NCBI GenBank assembly: GCA_002722955.1
Contig: PBMZ01000067.1
Location: 1-64,000 of the forward strand
From: Planctomycetaceae bacterium
Lineage (GTDB): Bacteria > Planctomycetota > Planctomycetia > Planctomycetales > Planctomycetaceae
DNA: 64,000 bases
Reading direction: 5' to 3'
The position numbers and the translations under genes are program-made. Under the pieces are notes generated by a model. That model saw only the letters and a program-made list of their open reading frames with translations. It was not told the origin of the DNA and made no database searches. Below, in pieces: positions 28,558 through 36,905 of the stretch; the stretch's first letter is position 1, and each line of letters starts with the position of its first letter.

Positions 28558-28717
28558 TTTGTGGTTGCGGGCTCTCACGTGCTGCCATCTTTACCAGTTT
28601 CTCTCGCCGAGTGAAGGTTGCGGGAACTTGGAACTCGGAACCAGTGACCGTATACTGGCACGCTTACCCCCTCAACACTTTGACAAGCCACAACGATGAT
28701 ATTCAACGGAGAGTAAA

Positions 28718-29635
28718 ATGGCTGCACCTTCGATTACACCGGGCGAGACGAAAATTGGCTGGATCGGCACAGGCGTCATGGGAGCCAGCATGGTTGGCCA
28801 CTTGATGGACGCGGGTTTCTCGGCGACCGTCTTTAGCCGAACCAAATCCAAAGCCGACGCTCTGATCGAAAAGGGAGCGGCATGGGGCGACTCGCCAAAG
28901 GCCGTCGCGGAAGCTTCTGACGTCGTCTTCTCGATCGTTGGTTTTCCGTCCGATGTTCGTTCGGTGATGCTGGGCGAAGACGGTGCCTTGGCCGGTTCGA
29001 AGGAAGGCAACGTGCTGGTCGACATGACGACGAGCGACCCGTCACTTGCCGTGGAAATTGCCGAAGCGGGCGCTGCCAAGGGCGTCGCCAGTGTTGATGC
29101 TCCCGTTTCAGGCGGCGACGTCGGTGCCAAGAACGGTGCATTGTCCATCATGATCGGCGGCGACAAAGAAGTCGTCGACGCACTCGAACCCTGTTGGAAT
29201 GCCATGGGCAAGACCATCGTCCATCAAGGCGGACCGGGGGCCGGCCAACACACCAAAATGGTCAACCAAACTTTGATCGCGACCAACATGATCGGAGTTT
29301 GCGAGGCTTTGATGTACGGTTACAAAGCGGGCCTCGATCTGCCAACAGTGATGGAATCCGTGGCAACGGGCGCCGCTGGAAGCTGGTCGCTTTCGAATCT
29401 CGGTCCGCGAATCATGGACAACAACTTCGATCCAGGCTTCTTCGTCGAACACTTTATCAAGGATATGGGCATCGCATTGGCCGAAGCCAAGAAGATGGGA
29501 CTCTCGCTGCCAGGTTTGGCACTGTCACATCAATTGTACTTGGCCCTTCAAGCTCAAGGTCACGGACGCGACGGGACTCACGCTTTGCAATTGGCACTGG
29601 CTTCCTTGGCCGGCGTCGATTGGAAAGGCCGCTAA
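28718..29635 (+). CDS. NAD(P)-dependent beta-hydroxyacid dehydrogenase family oxidoreductase
   Basis: The 305-residue protein has the N-terminal dinucleotide-binding '[16 protein letters not shown]', the substrate-binding signature '[16 protein letters not shown]', and the catalytic Lys region '[13 protein letters not shown]', in the positions normal for 3-hydroxyisobutyrate dehydrogenase / tartronate semialdehyde reductase enzymes of about 300 residues. It interconverts a beta-hydroxyacid and the semialdehyde; the exact substrate is open. The start has GGAGAG about 7 bases upstream. dapA lies downstream on the same strand, but the nested repeat cluster between them makes one transcript doubtful. 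Confidence 0.9.
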   Translation: MAAPSITPGETKIGWIGTGVMGASMVGHLMDAGFSATVFSRTKSKADALIEKGAAWGDSPKAVAEASDVVFSIVGFPSDVRSVMLGEDGALAGSKEGNVLVDMTTSDPSLAVEIAEAGAAKGVASVDAPVSGGDVGAKNGALSIMIGGDKEVVDALEPCWNAMGKTIVHQGGPGAGQHTKMVNQTLIATNMIGVCEALMYGYKAGLDLPTVMESVATGAAGSWSLSNLGPRIMDNNFDPGFFVEHFIKDMGIALAEAKKMGLSLPGLALSHQLYLALQAQGHGRDGTHALQLALASLAGVDWKGR

Positions 29636-29725
29636 AGTAGCCATCACTCTCCGAGTGATGAGCCTCACCGAACAACATTGGCGGCGCTAGTGGATTGTCT
29701 AGATTAAGGATCTTCATGGAATACG

Positions 29726-29805
29726 GGGGTGGCTGGGGGCGAGGCTTCGAGCCCCCCAGTTGGACCAACTAGTCTGGGGCTCGAAGACTCGTCCCCAGCC
29801 ACCCC
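29726..29805. repeat. Palindromic repeat ('ggtggctggggg' / 'ccccagccacc')
   Basis: The arms 'gggtggctggggg' and 'gtccccagccaccc' flank inner arms 'ctggggctcgaagactc' and 'gaggcttcgagccccccag'. The right half is nearly identical to bases 1-50 of the window, so this is a family with at least two copies here. Confidence 0.8.
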
Positions 29806-29857
29806 GCGATAGAAACCTTTCCCGAAATTCGGTGAAGAACCTAATCTAATCCGCGTG

Positions 29858-29911
29858 TGCCACTGGCTCTGCCAGTGCGACCACAATTGCACTGGCAAAG
29901 CCAGTGGCGCA
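29858..29911. repeat. Palindromic repeat (tgccactggctctgccagtg)
   Basis: The sequence 'gtgccactggctctgccagtg' pairs with 'cactggcaaagccagtggcgc' across about 12 bases. Each arm is itself semi-palindromic (CACTGGC..GCCAGTG), so both a cruciform and two small hairpins are possible. Confidence 0.8.
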
Positions 29912-29999
29912 CAGGTTATGGCTGACAGACCACCAGTTTCATAAGCAACACCGAAAGGCTCATCACTCGGAGAGTGATGGCTACATTGGGAGCAGAGAT

Positions 30000-30887
30000 A
30001 TGTCGCGTAAGGGCGAGCAATTCGCAGGCTTGACCGTTGCCTTAGTCACGCCGTTTCGAGACGGCGCGGTCGACGAGCAAGCACTTCGTCAACTAGTCGA
30101 TTATCACGTCGAGAACGAGACCGACGTCATCAGTCCCGTCGGAACAACCGGCGAGAGTCCGACGCTTACACACGATGAGCACGAACGCGTGATCGCCATC
30201 GTGTGCGAACAAGCAGCGGGCCGCGTTAAGGTCATGGCCGGCACGGGATCGAACTCGACTGCCGAAGCGATTCGCTTGACGAAGTACGCCCAAAGCGTTG
30301 GCGCGGATGGCTCGTTGTTAGTGGCTCCGTACTACAACAAGCCAACTCAAGAAGGCTTCTATCAACACTACAAGGCCGTCGCCGAAGCCGTCGACATCCC
30401 GATCGTTGTCTACAACATCCCCGGCCGCACAGCCAAGAACATCGAAGCCGAAACGATTGCTCGCATCGGCGAGATCGACAACATCGTCGCCGTCAAAGAG
30501 TCGACAGGCTCGATGGATCAAGCGTCACAAATCTTGGCGCGCAGCGACCTCACGATTCTGTCGGGGGATGACAGCTTGACGCTTCCACTACTATCGATCG
30601 GCGGCAGTGGCGTGGTCTCGGTGGTGGGCAACATCGTCCCACGCGACGTGCAAGCCATGCTGGCCGCTTACCGCAACGACAACATGGCCGAGGCCCAAGA
30701 GTGGCATGCGAAGCTCTTCCCACTTTGCCGAGATATGTTGGGGCTGGCAACGAATCCGATCCCCGTCAAGGCAGCGATGGGAATGCTTGGCCGCGACACT
30801 GGCGAGGTCCGATTGCCAATGACGCCGCTCGACGATGCTCAAAAAGCCGCATTGCAACAAACTTTGACGGCCTACGGACTGTTGTAG
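30000..30887 (+). CDS. dapA: 4-hydroxy-tetrahydrodipicolinate synthase
   Basis: About 295 residues from the ATG at 30000, which has GGGAG 8 bases upstream and gives the usual family start ('[19 protein letters not shown]'); the track's earlier start lies in a repeat. The enzyme is a TIM-barrel class I aldolase condensing pyruvate with aspartate semialdehyde in lysine/diaminopimelate synthesis. Diagnostic parts are '[14 protein letters not shown]', '[14 protein letters not shown]', 'VYNIPGRT' (the Tyr and Arg of the active site) and the Schiff-base Lys in 'IVAVKESTG'. Length and order match normal DapA. It is cytoplasmic. Confidence 0.95.
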   Translation: MSRKGEQFAGLTVALVTPFRDGAVDEQALRQLVDYHVENETDVISPVGTTGESPTLTHDEHERVIAIVCEQAAGRVKVMAGTGSNSTAEAIRLTKYAQSVGADGSLLVAPYYNKPTQEGFYQHYKAVAEAVDIPIVVYNIPGRTAKNIEAETIARIGEIDNIVAVKESTGSMDQASQILARSDLTILSGDDSLTLPLLSIGGSGVVSVVGNIVPRDVQAMLAAYRNDNMAEAQEWHAKLFPLCRDMLGLATNPIPVKAAMGMLGRDTGEVRLPMTPLDDAQKAALQQTLTAYGLL

Positions 30888-31052
30888 AGCCACCCGAAAG
30901 TTGCCAAAATAGATTTGCGTAAAGCGGCCAACAACACATCGCGTACGTGAGAACGTGTTCGACCTTCTCTTGAACGCGTTCAAACGCTGATCCCCTCGAT
31001 CGCCAAAACTCATCGATTCAACCATCTCGCGGCCAGAAGACGAGGTCATTGC

Positions 31053-32405
31053 GTGGCACTATTTCGAAAATCCGCCGAAGAAGAAGAAGAGGAAGAACTG
31101 GAGCAGATACTTTTCCAGGGAGCTGTGAACGGTAAGGACGCGAACTTGGCCAAGAATGCCAAGCTAGCACGTGCCGGATTAGTTCCCGCGAAAGAACTTC
31201 TAACCGACGCTCTGCTGCGGCATTCGGAAATGCTACGCCTTGAACCGAAGGGCGAGCGTACGATTATCACGTTCTTCGTCGATGGCGTTCCGTATCCTGG
31301 TGGCCGAATGCCAGGTAAACGCGCCAACGCGATCACTCAGATGATCAAGCTGCTCTCGGGTCTGGACGTGGCCGAGCGTAGACGACCTCAAGACGGAGGC
31401 ATCAAAACCGAGTACGAAGACGTCAAGTATGTGCTGGATGTCGCCAGTCGTCCCGTGAAAACCGGTGGCGAATCGTTAACCGTCAAGGTCACGAACGTCA
31501 AAGAAGACGTCAACACACCGGACGAGTTGGGCTTTCCTGATGCTATGAAGGCTAAGATCAAATCGTGGGGCGGAGGCCGCTCGGGCTTCATTCTTACGGT
31601 CGGACCTCCCATGTCCGGCTTAACGAAGACAGCCCTTGGAGTGTTGCGTTGCATCGATGCCTACGTGCATTCCATGTACACCGTGTGCGAGCACGGAGCT
31701 CCCGATGTGATGAACGTATCGGATTTTGAGATCGAGGAAGGCACGACCGTCGGCGATACAATTCTGCGAGTTGTTCGCGCAGAGGGTGATGTCATTTGGC
31801 TCGATCCATTGAAGACAGAAGATCAAGCAAAGACCATCGTGGAGTACATGGATCAAATCACGATGGTTACGGAAATGGCCGGAAAAGACGCCGCCAGCGG
31901 AATCGGTCAGCTGTATCAGTTATTTGGCGATCCCGGTGTTGTTGCCAAAGGTCTTAAGGGCATCGTCAGCCACAAGCTGATTCGAAAGATTTGCCCCAAA
32001 TGCCGCGAGGCCTATCGCCCAAATCCCAAACTTCTCAAGCAAGTCGGCTTGCCGCCAGAGACAAAAGTCCTCTACCGCAAGCCGCGCGAGCGAGTCGACG
32101 AAAACGGAGAGGACTTGCCTCCGTGCCGACGTTGCGGCGACATCGGATTCGTCGGTCGTACGGGAATCTTCGAATACATCGAAGTCAGCGACGAGATGCG
32201 TGCCTTGATCGCTCAAGGTGCCGGGCCGATGGATTTGAAGGCTCAGGCCAAGAAAGAAGAGATGCTCAGCCTGCAAAAAGACAGCCTCCGGCTGATCGCC
32301 AAGGGCATGACATCCTTGGAAGAGTTGCAACGCGTCTTCAAACCGGCTGGCGAGGGTGGCAAGAAAAAGCGGAAAAAGAAACGCATGCGCCGCCGCCCGG
32401 AATAG
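31053..32405 (+). CDS. GspE/PilB-like ATPase with degenerate Walker motifs
   Basis: The 450-residue protein aligns by eye with type II secretion/type IV pilus assembly ATPases. It has an N-terminal domain ('DALLRHSEMLRLEPKGERT', a worn 'ASDIHIEP' region), a central ATPase-like core, and the zinc-binding 'CPKCREAY...CRRCGDIGFVGRTGIFEY' near residues 315-380. However, the P-loop position reads 'GPPMSGLTKTALG' where the family has GPTGSGKTTT, so the Walker Lys is missing. The usual 'GEIRDxET' Walker B region reads 'WLDPLKTEDQAKT'. It is probably unable to hydrolyse ATP normally and may be a regulatory paralogue. The start is GTG with GAGG upstream. The C-terminal tail is very Lys/Arg-rich. Confidence 0.75.
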   Translation: MALFRKSAEEEEEEELEQILFQGAVNGKDANLAKNAKLARAGLVPAKELLTDALLRHSEMLRLEPKGERTIITFFVDGVPYPGGRMPGKRANAITQMIKLLSGLDVAERRRPQDGGIKTEYEDVKYVLDVASRPVKTGGESLTVKVTNVKEDVNTPDELGFPDAMKAKIKSWGGGRSGFILTVGPPMSGLTKTALGVLRCIDAYVHSMYTVCEHGAPDVMNVSDFEIEEGTTVGDTILRVVRAEGDVIWLDPLKTEDQAKTIVEYMDQITMVTEMAGKDAASGIGQLYQLFGDPGVVAKGLKGIVSHKLIRKICPKCREAYRPNPKLLKQVGLPPETKVLYRKPRERVDENGEDLPPCRRCGDIGFVGRTGIFEYIEVSDEMRALIAQGAGPMDLKAQAKKEEMLSLQKDSLRLIAKGMTSLEELQRVFKPAGEGGKKKRKKKRMRRRPE

Positions 32406-32449
32406 ATGTTCCTTCGAGCTTCTCGCTAACAATCAGACTGCGCCCAATC

Positions 32450-33259
32450 TTAAGCCTTCTTTGCGCGCGATGCAGTGACAACCAACGCACCAACTATCAG
32501 TGTGACCGCAACGACCGCGATCTCGGACGAGTAATACTCAAGCGAGGTGCTGAGTGGACTTGTCCGCAAAGTTGGACTCTTCCCGGTGGGATTGTCGTAG
32601 ACGATGAACTCGATCGTTCTTTGAGTCGGAAGTGTTGAGACCGTCGCGTGCCGAGACTCTCGGTGCGATTCATCGGCCAAGGCGAAGTGAGAGATGCTCA
32701 ACGCGAAGTACAACGTCACCGTCACCGCAAAGGCTGCCATCGCCCTTTCGTAGCCGTCGGCATGGAACATCTCGCCCATCGACTGCAACAATTGCTGATT
32801 GGAGTTCGATTCGTTCTGAGAACGAAATCTGGTCCGACTGGAAAACCACTTTCCGCTGGTGGGCGGATTGCAAAGAGAAATAACGGCTATCGCAATCGCT
32901 CCTACGACAGCCGCCGCGCCGTATGCGTCAACCAATACGAATAACCCGGCAACGCCAATCCCGTGTATGACTAATCCATGCGTTGCGATGTTCGTTGACC
33001 TTGCCATGATTGCGATCACGACGCCCGCGATCGAGATCACGGCGGTGAGCAACGCAAGCAGTCCGAAGAACCACGAATTCAGCCGACCAATCTCCCACCG
33101 CGAGTCATCTGCCATGACCCAAACAGTCAACGTCGTCATCGCCAGCGTGAATGTGGCGAGAGCTGCGCGGTTCGGCCATCGGCGGCTACGATCACGCGGT
33201 GCCATCAGCATCAAGCTGACTCCAAACAAAGCACAAATTGCCAATGAAATGGGATTCAA
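32450..33259 (-). CDS. Multi-pass membrane protein, unknown
   Basis: The 269-residue protein has about six hydrophobic segments, including 'ISLAICALFGVSLMLMA', 'WFFGLLALLTAVISIAGVVIAI', 'VVGAIAIAVISL' and a C-terminal 'SSEIAVVAVTLIVGALVV'. A hydrophilic Ser/Asn/Gln-rich stretch lies in the middle. I do not recognise a family. It follows the 284-residue membrane protein by 21 bases and that in turn follows MoxR by 14 bases, so all three probably form an operon. Confidence 0.6.
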   Translation of the reverse strand: MNPISLAICALFGVSLMLMAPRDRSRRWPNRAALATFTLAMTTLTVWVMADDSRWEIGRLNSWFFGLLALLTAVISIAGVVIAIMARSTNIATHGLVIHGIGVAGLFVLVDAYGAAAVVGAIAIAVISLCNPPTSGKWFSSRTRFRSQNESNSNQQLLQSMGEMFHADGYERAMAAFAVTVTLYFALSISHFALADESHRESRHATVSTLPTQRTIEFIVYDNPTGKSPTLRTSPLSTSLEYYSSEIAVVAVTLIVGALVVTASRAKKA

Positions 33260-33280
33260 TGATTTCTTTGCTAAAGCAGG

Positions 33281-34135
33281 CTATGTAGTCGGCATCAAAC
33301 CGAACTTGGTCAGGTCGGCATTGATCCGAAAACCGATCGTCCTCAATGGGAAAAGCAGAACCATCAAAACAAGTGAATGACAAGCCGTGCCCGCAGCGTA
33401 CCACCAATCGGGATACAACAATGGAATGCCTGCGGCGGCGGCCACCAAATAGCCACAAGGGCAAATCAGCAACAGTAGCGGAAGGAAAATCATCGACCGT
33501 CCCATCACGGCCGCCAAACTGCAAATAGTACATGCAGTGAAAGCGCAAGCGAATAAAAGCACATGAACAAGTATTTGCAGCGTAGGCGATGAACCGTACA
33601 CACTGACCGGTATCGTTGCGACGATTACCAGCGCTGAAATGGCAACGATCACGAACACCGCAAGCACAACAACAGGGTTTCCGCTGAATCCGGTCTTGGG
33701 TTGCCCAACGTCAACTCGAATTTCCAAGTGAAAGGCTCGCCGCAAAACGGAGAATAGAAACACCTGAAGCAAAGCCAAACAGACGCCTCCCAACACGGTT
33801 TGCCGAATCAACATTTCGGGTATGCCAATGATCCAAGCCTGACACACAACCATACACGCCATTGCGGCAGGTACGAGCGAAACACGGAGTGCGGCGGGAA
33901 GACAATTCATCACTGTCAGGAAACCAGCATACGACAAGATCGTGGCAGAAAGACTCATCAAAAGCAACATGCTAATCGGGGAATTCGTAACGACCACGTA
34001 CACTGCATGTATGGCAAACTGCTCTTGATGGCTCGCAATCGTTTGCATCAATTGCCACGAAACAGCGGCAAAGGAAATACTCCAAATCGCGAAAGCAATG
34101 GCGACGCCAACGATCGGTTGCTGTGACGTCTTCAT
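33281..34135 (-). CDS. Multi-pass membrane protein, unknown
   Basis: The 284-residue protein has roughly seven membrane segments ('VGVAIAFAIWSISFAAVSW', 'VLAVFVIVAISALVIVATI', 'LLLLICPCGYLVAAAAGIPLL'). No enzymatic motif is visible and I do not recognise the family. It sits 14 bases after the moxR-like gene stop and 21 bases before the next membrane protein gene. MoxR ATPases act as chaperones for membrane-associated or von Willebrand A proteins, so these may be clients, which is inference. Confidence 0.65.
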   Translation of the reverse strand: MKTSQQPIVGVAIAFAIWSISFAAVSWQLMQTIASHQEQFAIHAVYVVVTNSPISMLLLMSLSATILSYAGFLTVMNCLPAALRVSLVPAAMACMVVCQAWIIGIPEMLIRQTVLGGVCLALLQVFLFSVLRRAFHLEIRVDVGQPKTGFSGNPVVVLAVFVIVAISALVIVATIPVSVYGSSPTLQILVHVLLFACAFTACTICSLAAVMGRSMIFLPLLLLICPCGYLVAAAAGIPLLYPDWWYAAGTACHSLVLMVLLFPLRTIGFRINADLTKFGLMPTT

Positions 34136-34149
34136 GAGTTGCTCTTATC

Positions 34150-35280
34150 TCAATAGCGCTTCAAAACTCGTTCTGCGTTCTTCTGCGATTCCACCTTAAT
34201 CTTTTTCAACAGCATGTCAATCACATCATCAGTCGTGATCCCTTCACTATCCGCATGAAAGGTGGTGACGATCCGGTGTCTAAGCACAGGGTGAGCAATG
34301 GCGCGGATGTCTTGAGCCATCACGTGGAAACGGCCCTCCAAGACGGCTCGCGCTTTGGCGCCGATGATTAAGTACTGGCCTGCTCGAGGTCCGGCCCCCC
34401 AAGAAATGTACTGTTTGATGAATTCGGGGGCATCCTCTTCATTCGGCCGAGTTGCTCGGACCAGATCGCGAGCGTAAATGAAAATGTGCTCGGCAACCGG
34501 CACGTTCCGGACGACTTCCTGCAAAGCCAAGATCTGTCGATCCGTCAGAGCAGTCACTAGCTCGGGCTCTTCCGAGCCAGTCGTTTGCTTAAGGATCAGC
34601 AATTCTTCCGCGGCTGTCGGATACTTGACCACTGTATTGAACATGAACCGGTCAAGCTGTGCTTCGGGCAAGGGGTAAGTTCCTTCTTGCTCGATCGGGT
34701 TTTGCGTCGCCAGCACAAAGAACGGTTGCGGCAATCGGTAAGTGCTTGAGCCCACCGTTACGTGCCGCTCTTGCATGGCTTCCAACAAAGCGGCCTGCGT
34801 CTTCGGTGGCGTCCTGTTGATTTCGTCCGCCAGCAAAATGTTCGTGAAGATCGGTCCTTGCATAAATTGAAACGACCGCATCCCCGTCTCCGGGTCGTCT
34901 TGCAAGACATCCGTCCCGGTAATATCCGATGGCATCAAGTCGGGCGTAAATTGAATCCGCCGAAACGAAAGATGCAAGATTCTCGCCACCGTGCTGACTA
35001 GCATCGTTTTCGCCAGCCCAGGAACTCCTACCAGCAAGCAGTGTCCGCGGCTGAACATGGCGATCAAGATCTGGTCGACAATATCTTGCTGACCAATGAT
35101 GACTTTGCCGATTTCTTCGCGCAGCCGCGCATATGCGGTGGCCAAACCGCGAATGGCCATCGTTTCGCGTTCACGCGGATCCAACGGTTCGTCGGCGGGC
35201 TCATCGATCGGCTGTTCGACTTCGGCGCTTTCGTCAAGGGCTTCGTTGTCGATGTCTTCTTGATCCAGATCTTCGCTCAT
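34150..35280 (-). CDS. MoxR-family AAA+ ATPase
   Basis: About 376 residues from the ATG at 35280; the track start upstream lies in a palindromic repeat. An acidic N-terminal extension is followed by the MoxR core: '[20 protein letters not shown]', the Walker A variant 'GVPGLAKTM', Walker B '[19 protein letters not shown]', sensor '[20 protein letters not shown]' and the 'DRFMFN' Arg-finger region. It hydrolyses ATP in chaperone-like maturation of partner complexes. The genes downstream encode two membrane proteins rather than the usual DUF58/VWA partners, which is unusual for this family. Confidence 0.9.
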   Translation of the reverse strand: MSEDLDQEDIDNEALDESAEVEQPIDEPADEPLDPRERETMAIRGLATAYARLREEIGKVIIGQQDIVDQILIAMFSRGHCLLVGVPGLAKTMLVSTVARILHLSFRRIQFTPDLMPSDITGTDVLQDDPETGMRSFQFMQGPIFTNILLADEINRTPPKTQAALLEAMQERHVTVGSSTYRLPQPFFVLATQNPIEQEGTYPLPEAQLDRFMFNTVVKYPTAAEELLILKQTTGSEEPELVTALTDRQILALQEVVRNVPVAEHIFIYARDLVRATRPNEEDAPEFIKQYISWGAGPRAGQYLIIGAKARAVLEGRFHVMAQDIRAIAHPVLRHRIVTTFHADSEGITTDDVIDMLLKKIKVESQKNAERVLKRY

Positions 35281-35315
35281 TAGCACTCGTCTTTGAAGTT
35301 GTGATTCCTTGCCTG

Positions 35316-35414
35316 GTAACCCGAAGCGTGAGCGAGGGATGCTCATTCGTGTTCGTCAACGAATCGCTATGCTCTCGAACACGTGTTAGCGTCCCTCGCT
35401 CACGCTTCGGGTTA
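35316..35414. repeat. Palindromic repeat (gtaacccgaagcgtgagcga, family B)
   Basis: The arms 'gtaacccgaagcgtgagcga' and 'tcgctcacgcttcgggttac' are perfect reverse complements and extend further inward as ggga/tccc. The roughly 45-base centre is also partly self-complementary ('tcgtgttcg'/'cgaacacg'). Related elements are at 1356-1438 and 44369-44448. Located between divergent moxR-like and exonuclease genes. Confidence 0.9.
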
Positions 35415-35538
35415 CTGTATCACTTTCACGAATCTTTATGGCCACGAATGGCGGTCAGCATTGAGTGTTGGCCCGTTCGGTTTATGATGAACTTCATCGT
35501 ACCCAACGCGACAGTCAAGGAACAGGAAACTCACTGCT

Positions 35539-36366
35539 ATGGATCAACAGTCGTCAGAAGTTGACTTCTTGGTGTTTGATGTCGAGTGTGTTGCCGACGG
35601 CGATTTGATCTCGAAGGTTCGCTACCCGAAACTCGAGCTAACTCCAGAAGCCGCCATTGCTCAATATCGAGCCGAATTGGTCGAACGTTTAGGCGAGGGC
35701 AGGGACTTCATCCCGGCGACTTTCATGCTGCCGATTTCCGTGGCCATCGCCAAGGTAAGTTCGAGTTACGAATTGCTGGACTTGATCGTCTTAGACGAAC
35801 CCGAGTTCCGGCCACACGTCATTGCCAAGAAGTTCTGGCAAGGCTGGCATCATTACAAGAGACCAACATTCGTCACCTTCAACGGCCGAGGCTACGACTT
35901 GCCGGTTTTGGAACTGGCCGCCTATCGGTACGGCTTCAGCGTCCCCGCTTGGTTCAACGTCGAAGCTCGCTCGTACGAGCAGACTCGGAACCGATACAAC
36001 ATCGATGCACACATTGACTTGCTGGACTTGTTTTCGAATTACGGAGCCATGCGCGTCAACGGTGGCTTAAACTTATTGGCGAACATCATCGGAAAGCCGG
36101 GCAAGACCGGCATTGACGGATCTCAAGTACAAGACATGTATGACGCCGGTAAAGTCAGCGAGATCAACGACTACTGCCGCTGCGATGTTCTTGACACGTA
36201 CTTCGTCTTTCTGCGCAGTCGGGTCATGCTCGGCAAGCTAGAGCTAGTCGAAGAACAAAGAATCGTCGCCTCCACAAAGAAATGGCTTGAGGAGCGAGTC
36301 GAAGAGAGCACAGCGTACGCTCATTATCTTGAACACTGGGGAGATTGGACGGCTCCAGAGTTCTAA
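35539..36366 (+). CDS. Predicted PolB-like 3'-5' exonuclease
   Basis: The 275-residue protein matches the PolB exonuclease-like family (PF10108): the ExoI motif '[13 protein letters not shown]' (DxE), ExoII '[17 protein letters not shown]' (NxxxxD-type), and ExoIII '[14 protein letters not shown]' (DxxxT/YxxxD-type). Together these acidic residues bind two metals for 3'-5' DNA or RNA hydrolysis. The family is stand-alone with no polymerase domain. It begins with ATG after 'gaaactcactgct', a weak RBS. The role is likely nucleic-acid repair or turnover, unproven here. A small hairpin follows its stop. Confidence 0.85.
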   Translation: MDQQSSEVDFLVFDVECVADGDLISKVRYPKLELTPEAAIAQYRAELVERLGEGRDFIPATFMLPISVAIAKVSSSYELLDLIVLDEPEFRPHVIAKKFWQGWHHYKRPTFVTFNGRGYDLPVLELAAYRYGFSVPAWFNVEARSYEQTRNRYNIDAHIDLLDLFSNYGAMRVNGGLNLLANIIGKPGKTGIDGSQVQDMYDAGKVSEINDYCRCDVLDTYFVFLRSRVMLGKLELVEEQRIVASTKKWLEERVEESTAYAHYLEHWGDWTAPEF

Positions 36367-36373
36367 AGCGGCA

Positions 36374-36402
36374 CAGCCACGACGCAAAGGCATTCGTGGC
36401 TG
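36374..36402 (+). terminator. Short hairpin after exonuclease gene
   Basis: CAGCCACGA pairs perfectly with TCGTGGCTG around an 11-base loop, starting 8 bases after the exonuclease stop. There is no T-run, so it may be attenuating, processing-related, or simply another palindromic repeat. Confidence 0.35.
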
Positions 36403-36420
36403 CGACGAAGAGGATGACTC

Positions 36421-36795
36421 ATGACAGACGAACCAAAACTCAACTGGCTGCGCATTATCTTTCGCAACAATCTGCCGCTGCAGAATGAGATGACTTTATA
36501 TGTCTTCGTCTGTGTGCTGGATATCTTTATGACCTACGTGTTGCTTTACATGTTGCGTGGTCAAGGTGGAGCTATCGCGACCGAATCGAACCCTGTTGCG
36601 CGTTATTTCTATGTGAACTGGGGATTCAATGGAATAATCTACTTCAAGATGGGCATGGTCGCCTTCGTGTGCGTCTTGGCTCAGATCATTGCCCAGTATC
36701 GCATGACCACCGCGAAACTGTTGCTGAACGCGGGAAAGCTGATCGTGGGGGGTGTCGTGATCTACTCGATCTCGTTGCTGGTGCGGAATCTATAA
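36421..36795 (+). CDS. Small DUF5658-like membrane protein
   Basis: The 124-residue protein has three to four membrane helices ('LYVFVCVLDIFMTYVLLYML', 'IIYFKMGMVAFVCVLAQII', 'LLNAGKLIVGGVVIYSISLLV') and a conserved-looking connector 'ATESNPVARYFYVNWG' that resembles the 'E.NP.....' loop of DUF5658-type proteins. The function is not known. GAGG before the ATG supports the start. It follows the exonuclease gene by about 50 bases on the same strand. Confidence 0.7.
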   Translation: MTDEPKLNWLRIIFRNNLPLQNEMTLYVFVCVLDIFMTYVLLYMLRGQGGAIATESNPVARYFYVNWGFNGIIYFKMGMVAFVCVLAQIIAQYRMTTAKLLLNAGKLIVGGVVIYSISLLVRNL

Positions 36796-36813
36796 GCATC
36801 GCGCAAAAAGAAA

Positions 36814-36880
36814 TCGTTTAACCCGCAGCCAGAGGCGAGGCAATTAGCGTGCTCCTTGCCTTCGGCTACGGGTTAAAAGA
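36814..36880. repeat. Palindromic repeat (family A)
   Basis: The arms 'tcgtttaacccgcagccaga' and 'ttcggctacgggttaaaaga' pair with a few mismatches; the inner 'ggcgaggcaa' pairs with 'ttgcc'. A member of the GTTTAACCCG..AGCC family. Confidence 0.8.
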
Positions 36881-36905
36881 TGTTGTAGTCAGATGACTTC
36901 AGCGA

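Larger units (their letters stand above)
29637..29990. repeat. Nested palindromic repeat cluster
   Basis: Between two genes lie concentric inverted repeats. The outer arms 'tagccatcactctccgagtg' (29638) and its complement ending at about 29986 enclose a second pair, 'tagattaaggatcttca' / 'tgaagaacctaatcta' (about 29699-29851). That pair encloses the 'ggtggctgggg...ccccagccacc' element (29726-29805). A separate 'gccactggctctgccagtgc' palindrome occupies 29858-29911. The inner element matches the sequence at the window's first 50 bases. Confidence 0.8.

Noticed and set aside
33192-33548. 118-residue minus-strand ORF spanning two membrane protein genes
   Set aside because: It lies in another frame of two better-supported ORFs and has no consistent domain.
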